DNA from: Sulfuritalea sp. | GTDB lineage: Bacteria; Pseudomonadota; Gammaproteobacteria; Burkholderiales; Rhodocyclaceae | DNA: 64,000 nt | NCBI RefSeq assembly: GCF_017302275.1 | Contig: NZ_JAFLDR010000012.1 | Span: forward strand, 56,165 to 120,164 | Direction: 5' to 3' | In this document: positions 53,005 to 61,529 of the stretch, piece after piece | Layout: each line of letters starts with the position of its first letter | Numbering within the stretch: position 1 is the stretch's first letter | Translations under genes and position numbers: made by a program | Notes under the pieces: generated by a model | Databases searched by the model: none | What the model saw: the letters and a program-made list of their open reading frames with translations, nothing else | What the model was told of the DNA's origin: nothing

Positions 53005-54003
53005 ATGATCATTTCCCAGACACCGTACCGCGTGAGCTTTGCTGGCGGCGGCACGGACCTCCCGGCGTATTACCGTCACGAATACGGTGCAGTGCTGTCA
53101 CTGGCGATCGACAAGCATATGTATGTGACGGTGAGTCCGCGTTTCGAGCCATCGACACGGGTAGCGTATACGCGAACAGAAATTGTGGACAATCCTGTCG
53201 ACCTCCAGCATGAATTGGTGCGTGAGGCGTTGAAGATGACTGGCCTGGGAAGACACCTCGAGATTACAACGGTAGGCGACGTTCCGGGCGGCACCGGAAT
53301 GGGTTCGTCCAGTTCCCTTACTGTAGGTGTTTTGTTGGCCTTGTATGCCTACAAGGGGCAAATTGTCAGCGCGAAAAATCTGGCCAAGCAGGCATGTCGT
53401 ATCGAGATTGATGAGCTCGGCAAGCCGATCGGAAAACAGGATCAATATGCTGCCGCGTTTGGCGGGATGAACTATATCCGTTTCAATCCTGACGACAGTG
53501 TGGACGTGGAGCCGGTCCCGACCACTCCGGAGATCATGCAGGAACTTACGAAGCGAGTGCTGCTTTTCTACACGGAACAGCAGAGAGACGCCGACAAGAT
53601 ACTGAAGAAGCAAAGCGAGGGAACGCGCGAGCGCATGGCGGTTCTGCGGGAAATGCGCGATTTGGCGCACGAGATGCGGCTTGCGCTCGGTGGAGGTGGA
53701 GGCCTTGACGAGTTTGCGCGGCTGCTGCACGAGGGGTGGTTGCTCAAGCGGTCCCTCGGATTCGGCATCAGTACCGGGTCGGTCGATGCCTGGTACGAGC
53801 AGGCGAGGAAATTGGGAGCGCAGGGCGGGAAGCTTTTGGGCGCCGGCGGTGGTGGTTTCCTGTTGGTGATCGCACCGCCGGAACGTCACGACTTGATCCG
53901 GGATGCACTGGGTAATCCCCGTGAGCTGACCTTCGGCATCGATCGTCGTGGCGGTCGGGTGATCTTCATCAGCGATCATCAACGCCTTTTGCACAATCAA
54001 TAG
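53005..54003 (+). CDS. HddA-like D-glycero-D-manno-heptose 7-phosphate kinase (GHMP family)
   Basis: The 332 residues are a GHMP kinase. MIISQTPYRVSFAGGGTDLP is the typical start of HddA-type enzymes, GDVPGGTGMGSSSSLTVGVL is the phosphate-binding P-loop, and the C-terminal motif is KLLGAGGGGFLLV. HddA forms heptose 1,7-bisphosphate in the GDP-D-glycero-alpha-D-manno-heptose pathway. A good GGCGGAAG ribosome site precedes ATG 53005. The family also includes fucokinase-like enzymes, but the GmhA-like and HddC-like neighbours favour heptose. Confidence 0.85.
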   Translation: MIISQTPYRVSFAGGGTDLPAYYRHEYGAVLSLAIDKHMYVTVSPRFEPSTRVAYTRTEIVDNPVDLQHELVREALKMTGLGRHLEITTVGDVPGGTGMGSSSSLTVGVLLALYAYKGQIVSAKNLAKQACRIEIDELGKPIGKQDQYAAAFGGMNYIRFNPDDSVDVEPVPTTPEIMQELTKRVLLFYTEQQRDADKILKKQSEGTRERMAVLREMRDLAHEMRLALGGGGGLDEFARLLHEGWLLKRSLGFGISTGSVDAWYEQARKLGAQGGKLLGAGGGGFLLVIAPPERHDLIRDALGNPRELTFGIDRRGGRVIFISDHQRLLHNQ

Positions 54004-54076
54004 TCGCGAACGAATCCAAACCACACTTTTTGTCGATCGCGGAGATCGAAAAACAATTTTCTTGAAAGTACTGGAT

Positions 54077-55201
54077 ATGAGGGTATTGCTGACTGGGGGA
54101 GCAGGTTTCATAGGTTCGCACACAGCCGACGCCTTGCTACAGGAAGGTTACGCCGTGCGGGTTCTGGATTCTCTTGAGGAACCGGTTCATCCCGGCCGTC
54201 GGGTACCGGAGTATCTGGACGGGCAAATCGAGTTCGTGCGGGGGGATGTTCGGGACGAAAAGATCCTGCTCGATGCTTTGCGTGGCTGCGACTTCGTCTA
54301 TCACCTTGCGGCGTTTCAGGACTATTTGCCGACATTCAGCCGCTTCTTCGATGTCAATGTGACGAGCACGGCGTTGATCTATGAACTGATCGTACGTGAA
54401 AGGCTGCCGGTGAAGAAGGTGATCGTTGCGTCGAGCCAGGCGACTCTCGGCGAAGGACTTTACCAGGACGCAAATGGCAGGACATTGTTGCCGGACATAC
54501 GACCAGCCCACCAGCTGGAGCGGGGTCGGTGGGAACTCGAGGCGCCGCCCGGCTACAGCGGGCCGTTGCAATGGCTACCGACGGACGAGTCCGTCGCCAA
54601 TCCTCAAAACCAGTATGGGCTGAGCAAGATCGCCGAGGAGCGTGTTGCCCTTTCGCTCGGCAAAAGGTATGAGGTGCCGACCGTTGCCATGCGCTATTCC
54701 ATCGTGCAGGGGCCGCGGCAGAGCTTCTATAATGCATACAGTGGTGCGTGTCGGGTGTTTTCCCTGAGTTTCCATCTCGGCCGCGAGCCAATGATTTACG
54801 AGGATGGGCAGCAGATTCGAGACTTCGTGAATATTCAGGATGTGGTTGATGCCAACCTGCTGGTTTTGCGCGATGAGCGCGCAAATTACGAAATGTTCAA
54901 TGTTGGTGGAGATCGGCCATACACGGTTTCTGAATTCGCCGGTGCCGTTGCAAATGTCTTTGGCGTAGATGGCTACCAACCGATTCCCTGCGGAAAATTC
55001 CGCTTCGGCGACACTCGTCATATCTGTTCGGATGTCAGCAAGTTGAAACGCCTCGGCTGGAAGCCGACGCGAACGATCATCAATAGTGTCGAGGCCTACA
55101 AGGGATGGCTGGCCACCGCAGACAACGCCGCCAGCATACTCGACTACTGCAATCAGCAGATGGTCAGTTTGAATGTTGTGCGCGAGGTTTCGAAGGCGTG
55201 A
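54077..55201 (+). CDS. NAD-dependent epimerase/dehydratase (extended SDR)
   Basis: The 374 residues from ATG 54077 begin MRVLLTGGAGFIGSHTADAL, the NAD motif GGAGFIG. The catalytic residues are SSQATLGEGL (Ser region) and YGLSKIAEE (YxxxK). NVTSTALIYELIVRERLPVK and DFVNIQDVVDANLLVL are typical extended-SDR texts, as is the end WKPTRTIINSVEAYKGW. Substrate is a nucleotide sugar, perhaps a GDP-heptose modification such as 4,6-dehydration or epimerisation given the HddA and HddC neighbours. Its stop overlaps the next gene (GTGA). Confidence 0.85.
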   Translation: MRVLLTGGAGFIGSHTADALLQEGYAVRVLDSLEEPVHPGRRVPEYLDGQIEFVRGDVRDEKILLDALRGCDFVYHLAAFQDYLPTFSRFFDVNVTSTALIYELIVRERLPVKKVIVASSQATLGEGLYQDANGRTLLPDIRPAHQLERGRWELEAPPGYSGPLQWLPTDESVANPQNQYGLSKIAEERVALSLGKRYEVPTVAMRYSIVQGPRQSFYNAYSGACRVFSLSFHLGREPMIYEDGQQIRDFVNIQDVVDANLLVLRDERANYEMFNVGGDRPYTVSEFAGAVANVFGVDGYQPIPCGKFRFGDTRHICSDVSKLKRLGWKPTRTIINSVEAYKGWLATADNAASILDYCNQQMVSLNVVREVSKA

Positions 55202-55956
55202 CTGGCGGCGAAACCCGGAAGCGAACCAAGGCACTGTTGCTCGCCGGTGGAATTGGTTCCCGCTTGCGTCCCATCACTGCAGCAATACCGAAGTGCCTCG
55301 TGGAAATAGCCGGCCGTCCATTACTGGATTACTGGTTTGATGCTCTGGCGACGGCCGGCATTCGAGACATCCTGATAAACACACACCATCTGCCCGAACC
55401 GGTGCGTAGATTCCTTGCCAAAAAAACATCACGGGGATTTCGCACGGTCGAGTTTTTCGAGCCGGTGTTGCTGGGTTCGGCAGGCACCGTAGCCGCAAAT
55501 CCGGGATGGGCGGACGATGCGGATGACGTGTTGATCATTTACGCGGACAATCTTTCGGACCTCGATTTGCTGGACTTCATGGCTTTTCATCGCGGCCACG
55601 GCGACGCCTTTACGATGTTGCTGTTTCATGCACCGAATCCGAAAGCCTGTGGCATTGCCGAACTGAACGATGTTGGGTGCGTGATCGGGTTCGAGGAGAA
55701 ACCGGCGGAGCCCAAGTCCGACCTAGCCAATGCCGGCGTGTATGCGGTCACCGCAACGGCCTGGCGTGAAATGGCCGCAATGAACGCATTTGATTTGGGC
55801 TTTGATGTCCTGCCGAAGTTCGTGGGACGCATGAGGGGATACATCCACGATGGTTACCATCGGGATATCGGCACGATCGATGCACTGAATGCCGCGTCTA
55901 GGGAGGTAGTACTGCTTGCCGGTCGTGGCGGCAAATTGAAAGGAACGAAACAATGA
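55198..55956 (+). CDS. Nucleotidyltransferase, HddC-like (heptose 1-phosphate guanylyltransferase type)
   Basis: The 252 residues start at GTG 55198, overlapping the SDR stop. TKALLLAGGIGSRLRPITAA plus IPKCLVEIAGRPLLDYWFDA is the nucleotide-binding signature of sugar-1-phosphate nucleotidyltransferases. Later motifs are DDVLIIYADNLSDLDLLDFM, NAGVYAVTATAWREM and HRDIGTIDALNAAS (metal Asp and product site). It would activate a heptose 1-phosphate with GTP, but a hexose-1-phosphate substrate with another NTP is equally compatible. It overlaps galE by four bases. Confidence 0.8.
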   Translation: MTGGETRKRTKALLLAGGIGSRLRPITAAIPKCLVEIAGRPLLDYWFDALATAGIRDILINTHHLPEPVRRFLAKKTSRGFRTVEFFEPVLLGSAGTVAANPGWADDADDVLIIYADNLSDLDLLDFMAFHRGHGDAFTMLLFHAPNPKACGIAELNDVGCVIGFEEKPAEPKSDLANAGVYAVTATAWREMAAMNAFDLGFDVLPKFVGRMRGYIHDGYHRDIGTIDALNAASREVVLLAGRGGKLKGTKQ

Positions 55957-56945
55957 GAGTATTTGTGACTGGCGGTGCAGGGTATGTGGGTAGCGCCTGC
56001 TTGCGATTGTTGCTGGCGGAGGGCCATGACGCGATAGCCTATGACAACCTCTACAAAGGCCATCGTGAGGCGATACCTGCCGAGAGGCTGGTCGTAGGTG
56101 ACCTCCACGACACGGTAGCCCTGACCAAGGCAATGCAGAACCATGGTTCCGAGGCAGTGATGCATTTTGCCGCTGCCACCGACGTTGGCGAATCGGTGAC
56201 CAACCCGGACTATCATTTCAGCAACAATATTGGCGGGACCCTCAGTCTGTTGCGCGCGATGCGCGAGGCCGGAGTGCAGCGTATGCTGTTCTCCAGTACC
56301 TGCGCAACCTACGGCGACAATCCAAAACCGCCGATGGATGAAACTGCGGCACAGATTCCCTGTAGTCCCTATGCGCGAACCAAGCTTGCCGTGGAATGGA
56401 TGATCAGGGACTTTGCGCAAGCCTATGGCCTGGGGTTTACCCTGCTGCGCTACTTCAATGCCGCCGGTGCCGACCCTGATGGTGAGTTTGGAGAGGACCA
56501 TGATCCGGAACTGCATCTGATTCCGTTGGTGCTGCAGGTGCCGCTGGGCAAGCGCGACAAGATATACCTTTTTGGCGACGACTATCCAACGCCTGACGGC
56601 ACCTGCATTCGCGACTACGTGCACACCGATGATCTGGCTTCGGCGCATCTGCTGGCGATAGCGGCAACTACCGCACGGACCGCCGAGGTATTCAACATTG
56701 GCACTGGACAAGGCCAGTCGGTGAAACAGATTCACGCGGCCTGTGAGGCCGTGACAGGTCGAAGGATACCTTTTGAGGTCGTGAAACGCCGTCCGGGTGA
56801 CGCTCCTGCACTGGTGGCAAATCCTGACAAGCTGGTGACGCGGCTTGGTTGGAAGCCAAGGTATCGCGACATTTCCTCCGTGATCGAAACGGCCTGGAAG
56901 TGGCACCAGCGTTATCCCAATGGTTATCAAGATAAACGACGCTGA
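55953..56945 (+). CDS. galE: UDP-glucose 4-epimerase GalE
   Basis: The 330-residue extended SDR starts MRVFVTGGAGYVGSACLRLL (GGAGYVG NAD motif). MLFSSTCATYGDNP contains the catalytic Ser/Thr and SPYARTKLAVEW gives YxxxK. Family-specific texts are LRYFNAAGADPDGEFGEDHD, HLIPLVLQVPLGKRDKIYLF and GDDYPTPDGTCIRDYVHTDD, which are diagnostic of GalE. It supplies UDP-galactose, or a related C4 epimer, for the polymer. It is the last gene of the overlapping series (SDR, HddC-like, galE). Confidence 0.93.
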   Translation: MRVFVTGGAGYVGSACLRLLLAEGHDAIAYDNLYKGHREAIPAERLVVGDLHDTVALTKAMQNHGSEAVMHFAAATDVGESVTNPDYHFSNNIGGTLSLLRAMREAGVQRMLFSSTCATYGDNPKPPMDETAAQIPCSPYARTKLAVEWMIRDFAQAYGLGFTLLRYFNAAGADPDGEFGEDHDPELHLIPLVLQVPLGKRDKIYLFGDDYPTPDGTCIRDYVHTDDLASAHLLAIAATTARTAEVFNIGTGQGQSVKQIHAACEAVTGRRIPFEVVKRRPGDAPALVANPDKLVTRLGWKPRYRDISSVIETAWKWHQRYPNGYQDKRR

Positions 56946-57163
56946 CCCCCTCTACCGCGATGGGTCAGTAGATCGGAAATGGTTCCGCTTTTTCGTCTCG
57001 GCCACCGCAGATGTCGAGAGCTTTTAAGGTTTTCTTATAGCTTTTTTTTAAAATTCTCTTGTAACTATGCTTGGCGTTATGATTTTCTGTCCTTGCCTGA
57101 AATCTATGGCTGTGCAAACAAGCTGTGATTTCCCAGTTGCGATCGTACTTGAGGAATTGCGAT

Positions 57164-58126
57164 ATGGAAATTGAAATAGCTAGCTCCGAGAGAAACCCGT
57201 CACCCGTTTTTCTGGTTTCTCCAGTTCGTTCGGGCAGTACCTTGCTGAGGCTGATGCTCGACTCTCATCCGGGCATTTCCAACCCTGGGGAGTGTGATTT
57301 CCTACTTGACATGCTGGGTGACGATGGGGCGTTTCCTGATACGGAGTCGTATGTTCGCTGGTTGTCCACAAACCGGATATACCTCGCAAAGAAGTTGAAG
57401 ATTGACGCGCGGCTTTCTTCCGAAGCCCTCGTCAAATCGTTTGTAGATCAGCTGCGGCGCGAGAATGCCATGCTGACCATGAACTTGCATCGTCATTTTC
57501 ATCGTGCGTTGGCGGTATTTCCGACAGCACGATTCATCCATTTGTTGCGCGATCCTCGCGACGTGGCGATGTCGTGCCTTCGGATGGGATGGGGAGGCCA
57601 TGTCTATCACACGGTAGACATCTGGCGCGATGCGGAACTATCTTGGGAAAGGCTGCGTTCCTCGCTTGCTAGCGAACAATTCATCGAAATCAGATATGAG
57701 CATTTGGTTGACGATATTCCAGGAGTTCTTGGATCGATATGCACGTTTCTCGGGGTTCCCTACTCGGAGCGCATGCTGGACTATTCGACCAACTCAACCT
57801 ATGGCCCCCCGGATCGGAAGTTGTGTTACCAGTGGCGAAAGTCTTACGCTATAGACGAGTTGCGACTGGTCGAAGGCAAAATAGGAAAGATGCTCGTGGA
57901 TCGAGGATATGAACTGAGTGGCTACCCGGTCCAGATTCCCGGTCCGCTACTGGCGAGCGAACTGTATCTGACTGGAAAATGGCGGAGAGCAAGGCACCAG
58001 ATCGGAGCTTACGGTATGCCCCTGTATTTCTCGACCTTTCTGGCTAACCGTTTGGGGATGAAGGATTGGCAGGACCGCTGCAGAATCAGGAAGAATGCAA
58101 TAGACATACGCGAACGGTTGAAATAG
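57164..58126 (+). CDS. Sulfotransferase (PAPS-dependent), second copy
   Basis: The 320 residues start at ATG 57164 (AGGA ribosome site); a GTG 13 codons upstream is in frame. The PAPS 5' loop is VFLVSPVRSGSTLLRLMLDS, and the 3' loop is IHLLRDPRDVAMSCLRMGW. The second half carries the LxxxxGFLGV-type acceptor texts (LGSICTFLGVPYSERMLDYS). It belongs to a different branch from the enzyme at 45531, so the two probably sulfate different positions. It follows galE after a 218-base gap and faces the GH30 gene. Confidence 0.87.
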   Translation: MEIEIASSERNPSPVFLVSPVRSGSTLLRLMLDSHPGISNPGECDFLLDMLGDDGAFPDTESYVRWLSTNRIYLAKKLKIDARLSSEALVKSFVDQLRRENAMLTMNLHRHFHRALAVFPTARFIHLLRDPRDVAMSCLRMGWGGHVYHTVDIWRDAELSWERLRSSLASEQFIEIRYEHLVDDIPGVLGSICTFLGVPYSERMLDYSTNSTYGPPDRKLCYQWRKSYAIDELRLVEGKIGKMLVDRGYELSGYPVQIPGPLLASELYLTGKWRRARHQIGAYGMPLYFSTFLANRLGMKDWQDRCRIRKNAIDIRERLK

Positions 58127-58177
58127 TCCGGTGAGAGGAGCCCTTCATATGCCGCTCGACGCGGTTTATCGAAGCGC

Positions 58178-59731
58178 CTAGCGTCCCAGCGAGCCGGTTC
58201 CTAGAATCAGGGTAACCACCGACTCGCCGGGTATGGATAGGGACTGAAGGTCATGTTTCGCGTCGATCCGCGAACAGTCATGCAATGCGTCCGTGATGTA
58301 GAACGCTACTATCGTGGGATTCAGACCCGATCCCAAGTGAATTGATACAGTTGACGATTTTCGATTCCGGTTTAGCAATATGATGACCGTGGTACCGGTG
58401 CGGAAATCCTTGAACGCGACCGCGTCCGGTCCCGAATTGCTTCTTGCGTCGATCCTGACCATGCCGGGGCGAATGAAACGCCAGAATTGCATCGCTACAT
58501 AAGTTTTTTTCGTCGGACCACGCAGGCTCATCAGCCCATTGACATCAAGGGGATCGCGGGTGAGTGTCTGCCATGCCGTCAGTAGCGATACTCCGCCATC
58601 CCGCAATGCGTAAAGAAAAGCGGCGCCCAGTTGGTGCAAGGGGTCGGGCCACTGATGGCCACCAAATCCGCCTTCGGTGACCCAGATCTTCTTGCCTGAT
58701 GGCCCGGCCAGGTTTCGAAAAGCGGAGGTGGATTCCTTCCTTAGATCGGCACGGTAGCCGTCGATATAGCCGTGCGATGCCAGGGCTGCCAGCGACGAGT
58801 GGGCCCCCTGACGACGAGCCAGAGCAACAAGATACCTCTGGGTTCCCGCAAGGTCCCAGGTCATGTGTTCCGGCCCGAAAATCTGGATTGGTGGCTGCCG
58901 CTGGTTTGCGAACATCCATGCGATTACTTCCAGCAGTTCCGCGTATTCCTCCGGGGTGTACACGCATGACTCAAACCAATGGGAAAATCGCGGTTCGTTT
59001 GTCGGGCTCAATGCGTAAAGCGAGATTCCGACAGACTCCAGATAACGAGACCATTCGACAAGAAACTTCGCAAAGTGCAGGTAGCGGTCGGGGCGCAGCT
59101 TGTTTCGTCCGAGGTAGGTGTATCGCTCTTGTCCGACGTCGCCATCGTGCGGCGCGTTCCACGTACCGCGTTCGACTGGATCATCGAAATTCAGTGAGAA
59201 GTTCTTGCGCGCCGGATGTCCGTTGCCGAGGGTTCCATTGACCTTCATCCAGGCTGGTGGCGTCCAGGTACTGGCGATAAAACGGATATGACGCCGTGAA
59301 ACGGAATTTAGACGCTTCGCGATGCCGACGGTAATCGCAGCGCGCAACCCGGGGCCGTCGAAACTGAAATCGTGCCAGCTCATGTCCTGCCAGCGTTCTC
59401 GGGGTAGCGGGGCTACTCCGCCCCATAGCTCGATTCTCAACGCGGATGCACCCAGGGTTTCCCAATAAAACGCTGCCCAGTCTTCCCGTTGGTATGCTTC
59501 GGCAACATCCTTGTGCCAGGTATTCAGGCTGGTCCCAAAGCCTTCGATGGTCTGATACTTCTGGCTGGTGTCGATCCGCAGGGAGTTGCCAGCCGCATTG
59601 GCAATCCGACTCGACAGCGGGAACAGTGCAAGCCCGGAAAGCAGGATCCTGCGCTTTGGGGATCCCGGAGGACCTGGGTCAAGCGGAGCGGAGACGCAAC
59701 CGTCCAAGGTCATATGGCCGCGCTTCTGCAT
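58178..59731 (-). CDS. GH30-like glycoside hydrolase with a Tat-like signal
   Basis: The 517 residues have an exported N-terminus with PKRRILLSGLALFPLSSRIA (twin-Arg-like; Sec also possible) and a GH30-type (beta/alpha)8 barrel. Expected catalytic residues are the acid/base Glu246 in SPTNEP and the nucleophile Glu353 in TEGGFGG. Other family texts are GFGTSLNTWHKD and IASTWTPPAWMKVNGTLG (the WTPPAWM motif). GH30 enzymes cut beta-1,6-glucans, beta-1,6-galactans or glucuronoxylans. Here it may trim the polymer made by this locus. It is followed by a C-terminal beta-sandwich. Start is either 59731 or 59713. Confidence 0.85.
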   Translation of the reverse strand: MQKRGHMTLDGCVSAPLDPGPPGSPKRRILLSGLALFPLSSRIANAAGNSLRIDTSQKYQTIEGFGTSLNTWHKDVAEAYQREDWAAFYWETLGASALRIELWGGVAPLPRERWQDMSWHDFSFDGPGLRAAITVGIAKRLNSVSRRHIRFIASTWTPPAWMKVNGTLGNGHPARKNFSLNFDDPVERGTWNAPHDGDVGQERYTYLGRNKLRPDRYLHFAKFLVEWSRYLESVGISLYALSPTNEPRFSHWFESCVYTPEEYAELLEVIAWMFANQRQPPIQIFGPEHMTWDLAGTQRYLVALARRQGAHSSLAALASHGYIDGYRADLRKESTSAFRNLAGPSGKKIWVTEGGFGGHQWPDPLHQLGAAFLYALRDGGVSLLTAWQTLTRDPLDVNGLMSLRGPTKKTYVAMQFWRFIRPGMVRIDARSNSGPDAVAFKDFRTGTTVIILLNRNRKSSTVSIHLGSGLNPTIVAFYITDALHDCSRIDAKHDLQSLSIPGESVVTLILGTGSLGR

Positions 59732-59806
59732 GGAGTTTGCGCCGACGGTCCCGTTCTCGTACTGGGCTTATTGCGGCCGGAATCAGATTCCGCGCGCCAG
59801 TGAGTC

Positions 59807-61090
59807 CTACAGCCTCCAGACAGTTAGTCCGGCTTTGACCAGCTGAGTTTCATCGAAAACGGCCTTGACGTCTATGAATGCGCCACCCTTGATCAGCTTC
59901 TTGCTGAAATCTTCGATGCCGAGATCAAGAAATCCTTTGTGCGCCACGGCGGCAACGATGGCGTCGGCGCGTGGAAGATCGTCCCAGTTGACAAGTCGCA
60001 CTCCATACTCGTGTTCCGCTTCCTCCGCATCCGCCCACGGGTCATGAACAAATACCTCAACGCCATACGCTGCTAGTTCGTTGATGATGTCCACGACCTT
60101 GGAATTTCGCAGATCCGCACAGTTTTCCTTGAACGTCAGCCCCAGGATGTTTACTCGGGCGCCCTTGACATAGCTCCCCGCGCGAATCATCTGCTTGATG
60201 GTCTGTTCGGCGATGAACTTTCCCATGCTATCGTTGATGCGCCGTCCGGCCAGGATCACCTGGGGCTGATAGCCGAGCATTTCCGCCTTGTGGGTCAGGT
60301 AATAGGGATCGACCCCTATGCAGTGGCCGCCTACCAGGCCCGGCTTGAACTTGAGGAAGTTCCACTTGGTTCCAGCTGCCTCCAGAACCTCGGAAGTATC
60401 GATGCCGATCTTCTCGAAAATGATCGCGAGTTCGTTCATCAGCGCAATATTCAGGTCGCGCTGCGTATTCTCGATGACCTTTGCCGCCTCGGCCGCCTTG
60501 ATGGACGAAGCACGAAAAACACCGGGTTTGACTATTCGTTCATAGAGCGTGGCTACCTTCTCAAGCGTTTCCGCCGTGTCGCCAGAGACGACTTTCAGCG
60601 TGCTGGTCAACGTGTGCTCGCGGTCGCCCGGATTGATGCGCTCTGGTGAATAGCCGATGAAAAAGTCCTTCTTCCATTTCATGCCGGACTCCCGTTCGAG
60701 CACTGGCACGCAGACTTCTTCCGTGGCTCCCGGGTAAACCGTGGACTCATAAATCACGATTGCGCCCTTCTTCATGTTTCGGCCGGCGCTGACGCTTGCG
60801 CCGATCAGCGGATTGAAATCGGGGCGATGCGCCTCATCCACGGGGGTGGGGACGGCCACGATGATGACGTCCGCCTCGGCCAGTATCGCCGCATCGCTGA
60901 AGTATTCGGCGTGTATCGCCTTGGCCATTTCCTCGTCGGGCAGTTCGCGTGACGGGTCAATACCGCGTCGGCAGGACTCGACCTTGGATGGCGAGATATC
61001 AAGACCGATCGTTCTCGAATGCTTGCCGAACTCGACAACCAGCGGCAACCCCACATAACCCAAGCCGATCACTGCAATGTTCAATTCCAT
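59807..61090 (-). CDS. UDP-sugar dehydrogenase (TviB/WbpA-like, UDP-HexNAc 6-dehydrogenase type)
   Basis: This 427-residue enzyme oxidises a UDP-sugar to the uronic acid. Motifs are GLGYVGLPL (9-17), NAD binding, IVIYESTVYPGATEEVCVPV, GYSPERINPGDREHTL and the catalytic Cys257 in GGHCIGVDPYYLTHKAEMLG. The STVYPG/EEVC text is characteristic of the TviB/WbpA UDP-GlcNAc-type group rather than plain UDP-Glc dehydrogenase. Chosen start is ATG 61090, but the Shine-Dalgarno GGGAG abuts it, so a TTG start two codons on is possible. It supplies uronic acid and thus polymer charge, and is divergent from the lipoprotein at 61530. Confidence 0.87.
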   Translation of the reverse strand: MELNIAVIGLGYVGLPLVVEFGKHSRTIGLDISPSKVESCRRGIDPSRELPDEEMAKAIHAEYFSDAAILAEADVIIVAVPTPVDEAHRPDFNPLIGASVSAGRNMKKGAIVIYESTVYPGATEEVCVPVLERESGMKWKKDFFIGYSPERINPGDREHTLTSTLKVVSGDTAETLEKVATLYERIVKPGVFRASSIKAAEAAKVIENTQRDLNIALMNELAIIFEKIGIDTSEVLEAAGTKWNFLKFKPGLVGGHCIGVDPYYLTHKAEMLGYQPQVILAGRRINDSMGKFIAEQTIKQMIRAGSYVKGARVNILGLTFKENCADLRNSKVVDIINELAAYGVEVFVHDPWADAEEAEHEYGVRLVNWDDLPRADAIVAAVAHKGFLDLGIEDFSKKLIKGGAFIDVKAVFDETQLVKAGLTVWRL

Positions 61091-61142
61091 CTCCCTGCAA
61101 GATATGTCGTGGCACTGATTACGCATGGAGCGGTAACCCTAC

Positions 61143-61169
61143 AATTGCGCATTGCATGCGCGCGCAATT
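61143..61169. repeat. Inverted repeat, operator-like
   Basis: AATTGCGC (61143-61150) and its exact complement GCGCAATT (61162-61169) with 11 bases between. Arms of 8 bp, 19 bases from start to start, so about two helical turns apart. It is a candidate binding site for a dimeric regulator in the divergent gap. Confidence 0.4.
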
Positions 61170-61399
61170 CTGCTCCAAACCAGGTCCATATTCAGCCGAT
61201 CACGCCGGCTACCGAATGCCCAGTCCAGTTTATCGCGAAAGCACAGGACGGAGTCGGGCACATCGGGCTTTCTGCAGGCGCCCCACTTGAGCACCATCCC
61301 AGACCCGAGGGGCCCGCGTCGGGGGCGAATAGCCATTAAAAAGCATGGCATTTCAGGGTCATTCAACGTCTAACTATGTATAGCATGTCAGGGGTAAAC

Positions 61400-61416
61400 T
61401 TGGCACCAAGGCAGCG
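61400..61416 (+). promoter_or_regulatory. Weak sigma-54-like promoter before the lipoprotein
   Basis: TTGGCACCAAGGCAGCG has a good -24 element (TTGGCAC) and correctly spaced GC for -12, but the -12 box reads CAGCG instead of TTGCW. The putative start is near 61426. Sigma-54 control is known for some exosortase-associated genes, which makes the candidate worth noting. Confidence 0.25.
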
Positions 61417-61529
61417 TGGGTTCGAACGAGGGTGATCGCGCTCTGCCCGTTGAGTCATGGCCTCAAGAACCACGATGCCGTTTTGGTACTTCGGTGGCCT
61501 TCGACGATGTAAGCATAAAGGAGCATCCC

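Larger units (their letters stand above)
61091..61529. other. Divergent regulatory region between the dehydrogenase and the lipoprotein
   Basis: No gene is seen. Contents are an inverted repeat AATTGCGC/GCGCAATT (61143-61169) and a weak sigma-54-like sequence (61400-61416) on the plus strand about 115 bases ahead of the lipoprotein ATG. The region is unusually long for this locus, which suggests regulation of both flanking genes. Confidence 0.4.

Noticed and set aside
57020-57060. T-rich run after galE as a terminator
   Set aside because: No GC-rich stem directly precedes the T-run.
61110-61125. Second sigma-54-like sequence (TGGCACTGATTACGCA)
   Set aside because: Spacing of GG and GC is right, but the -12 box is poor and it lies more than 400 bases from the gene.
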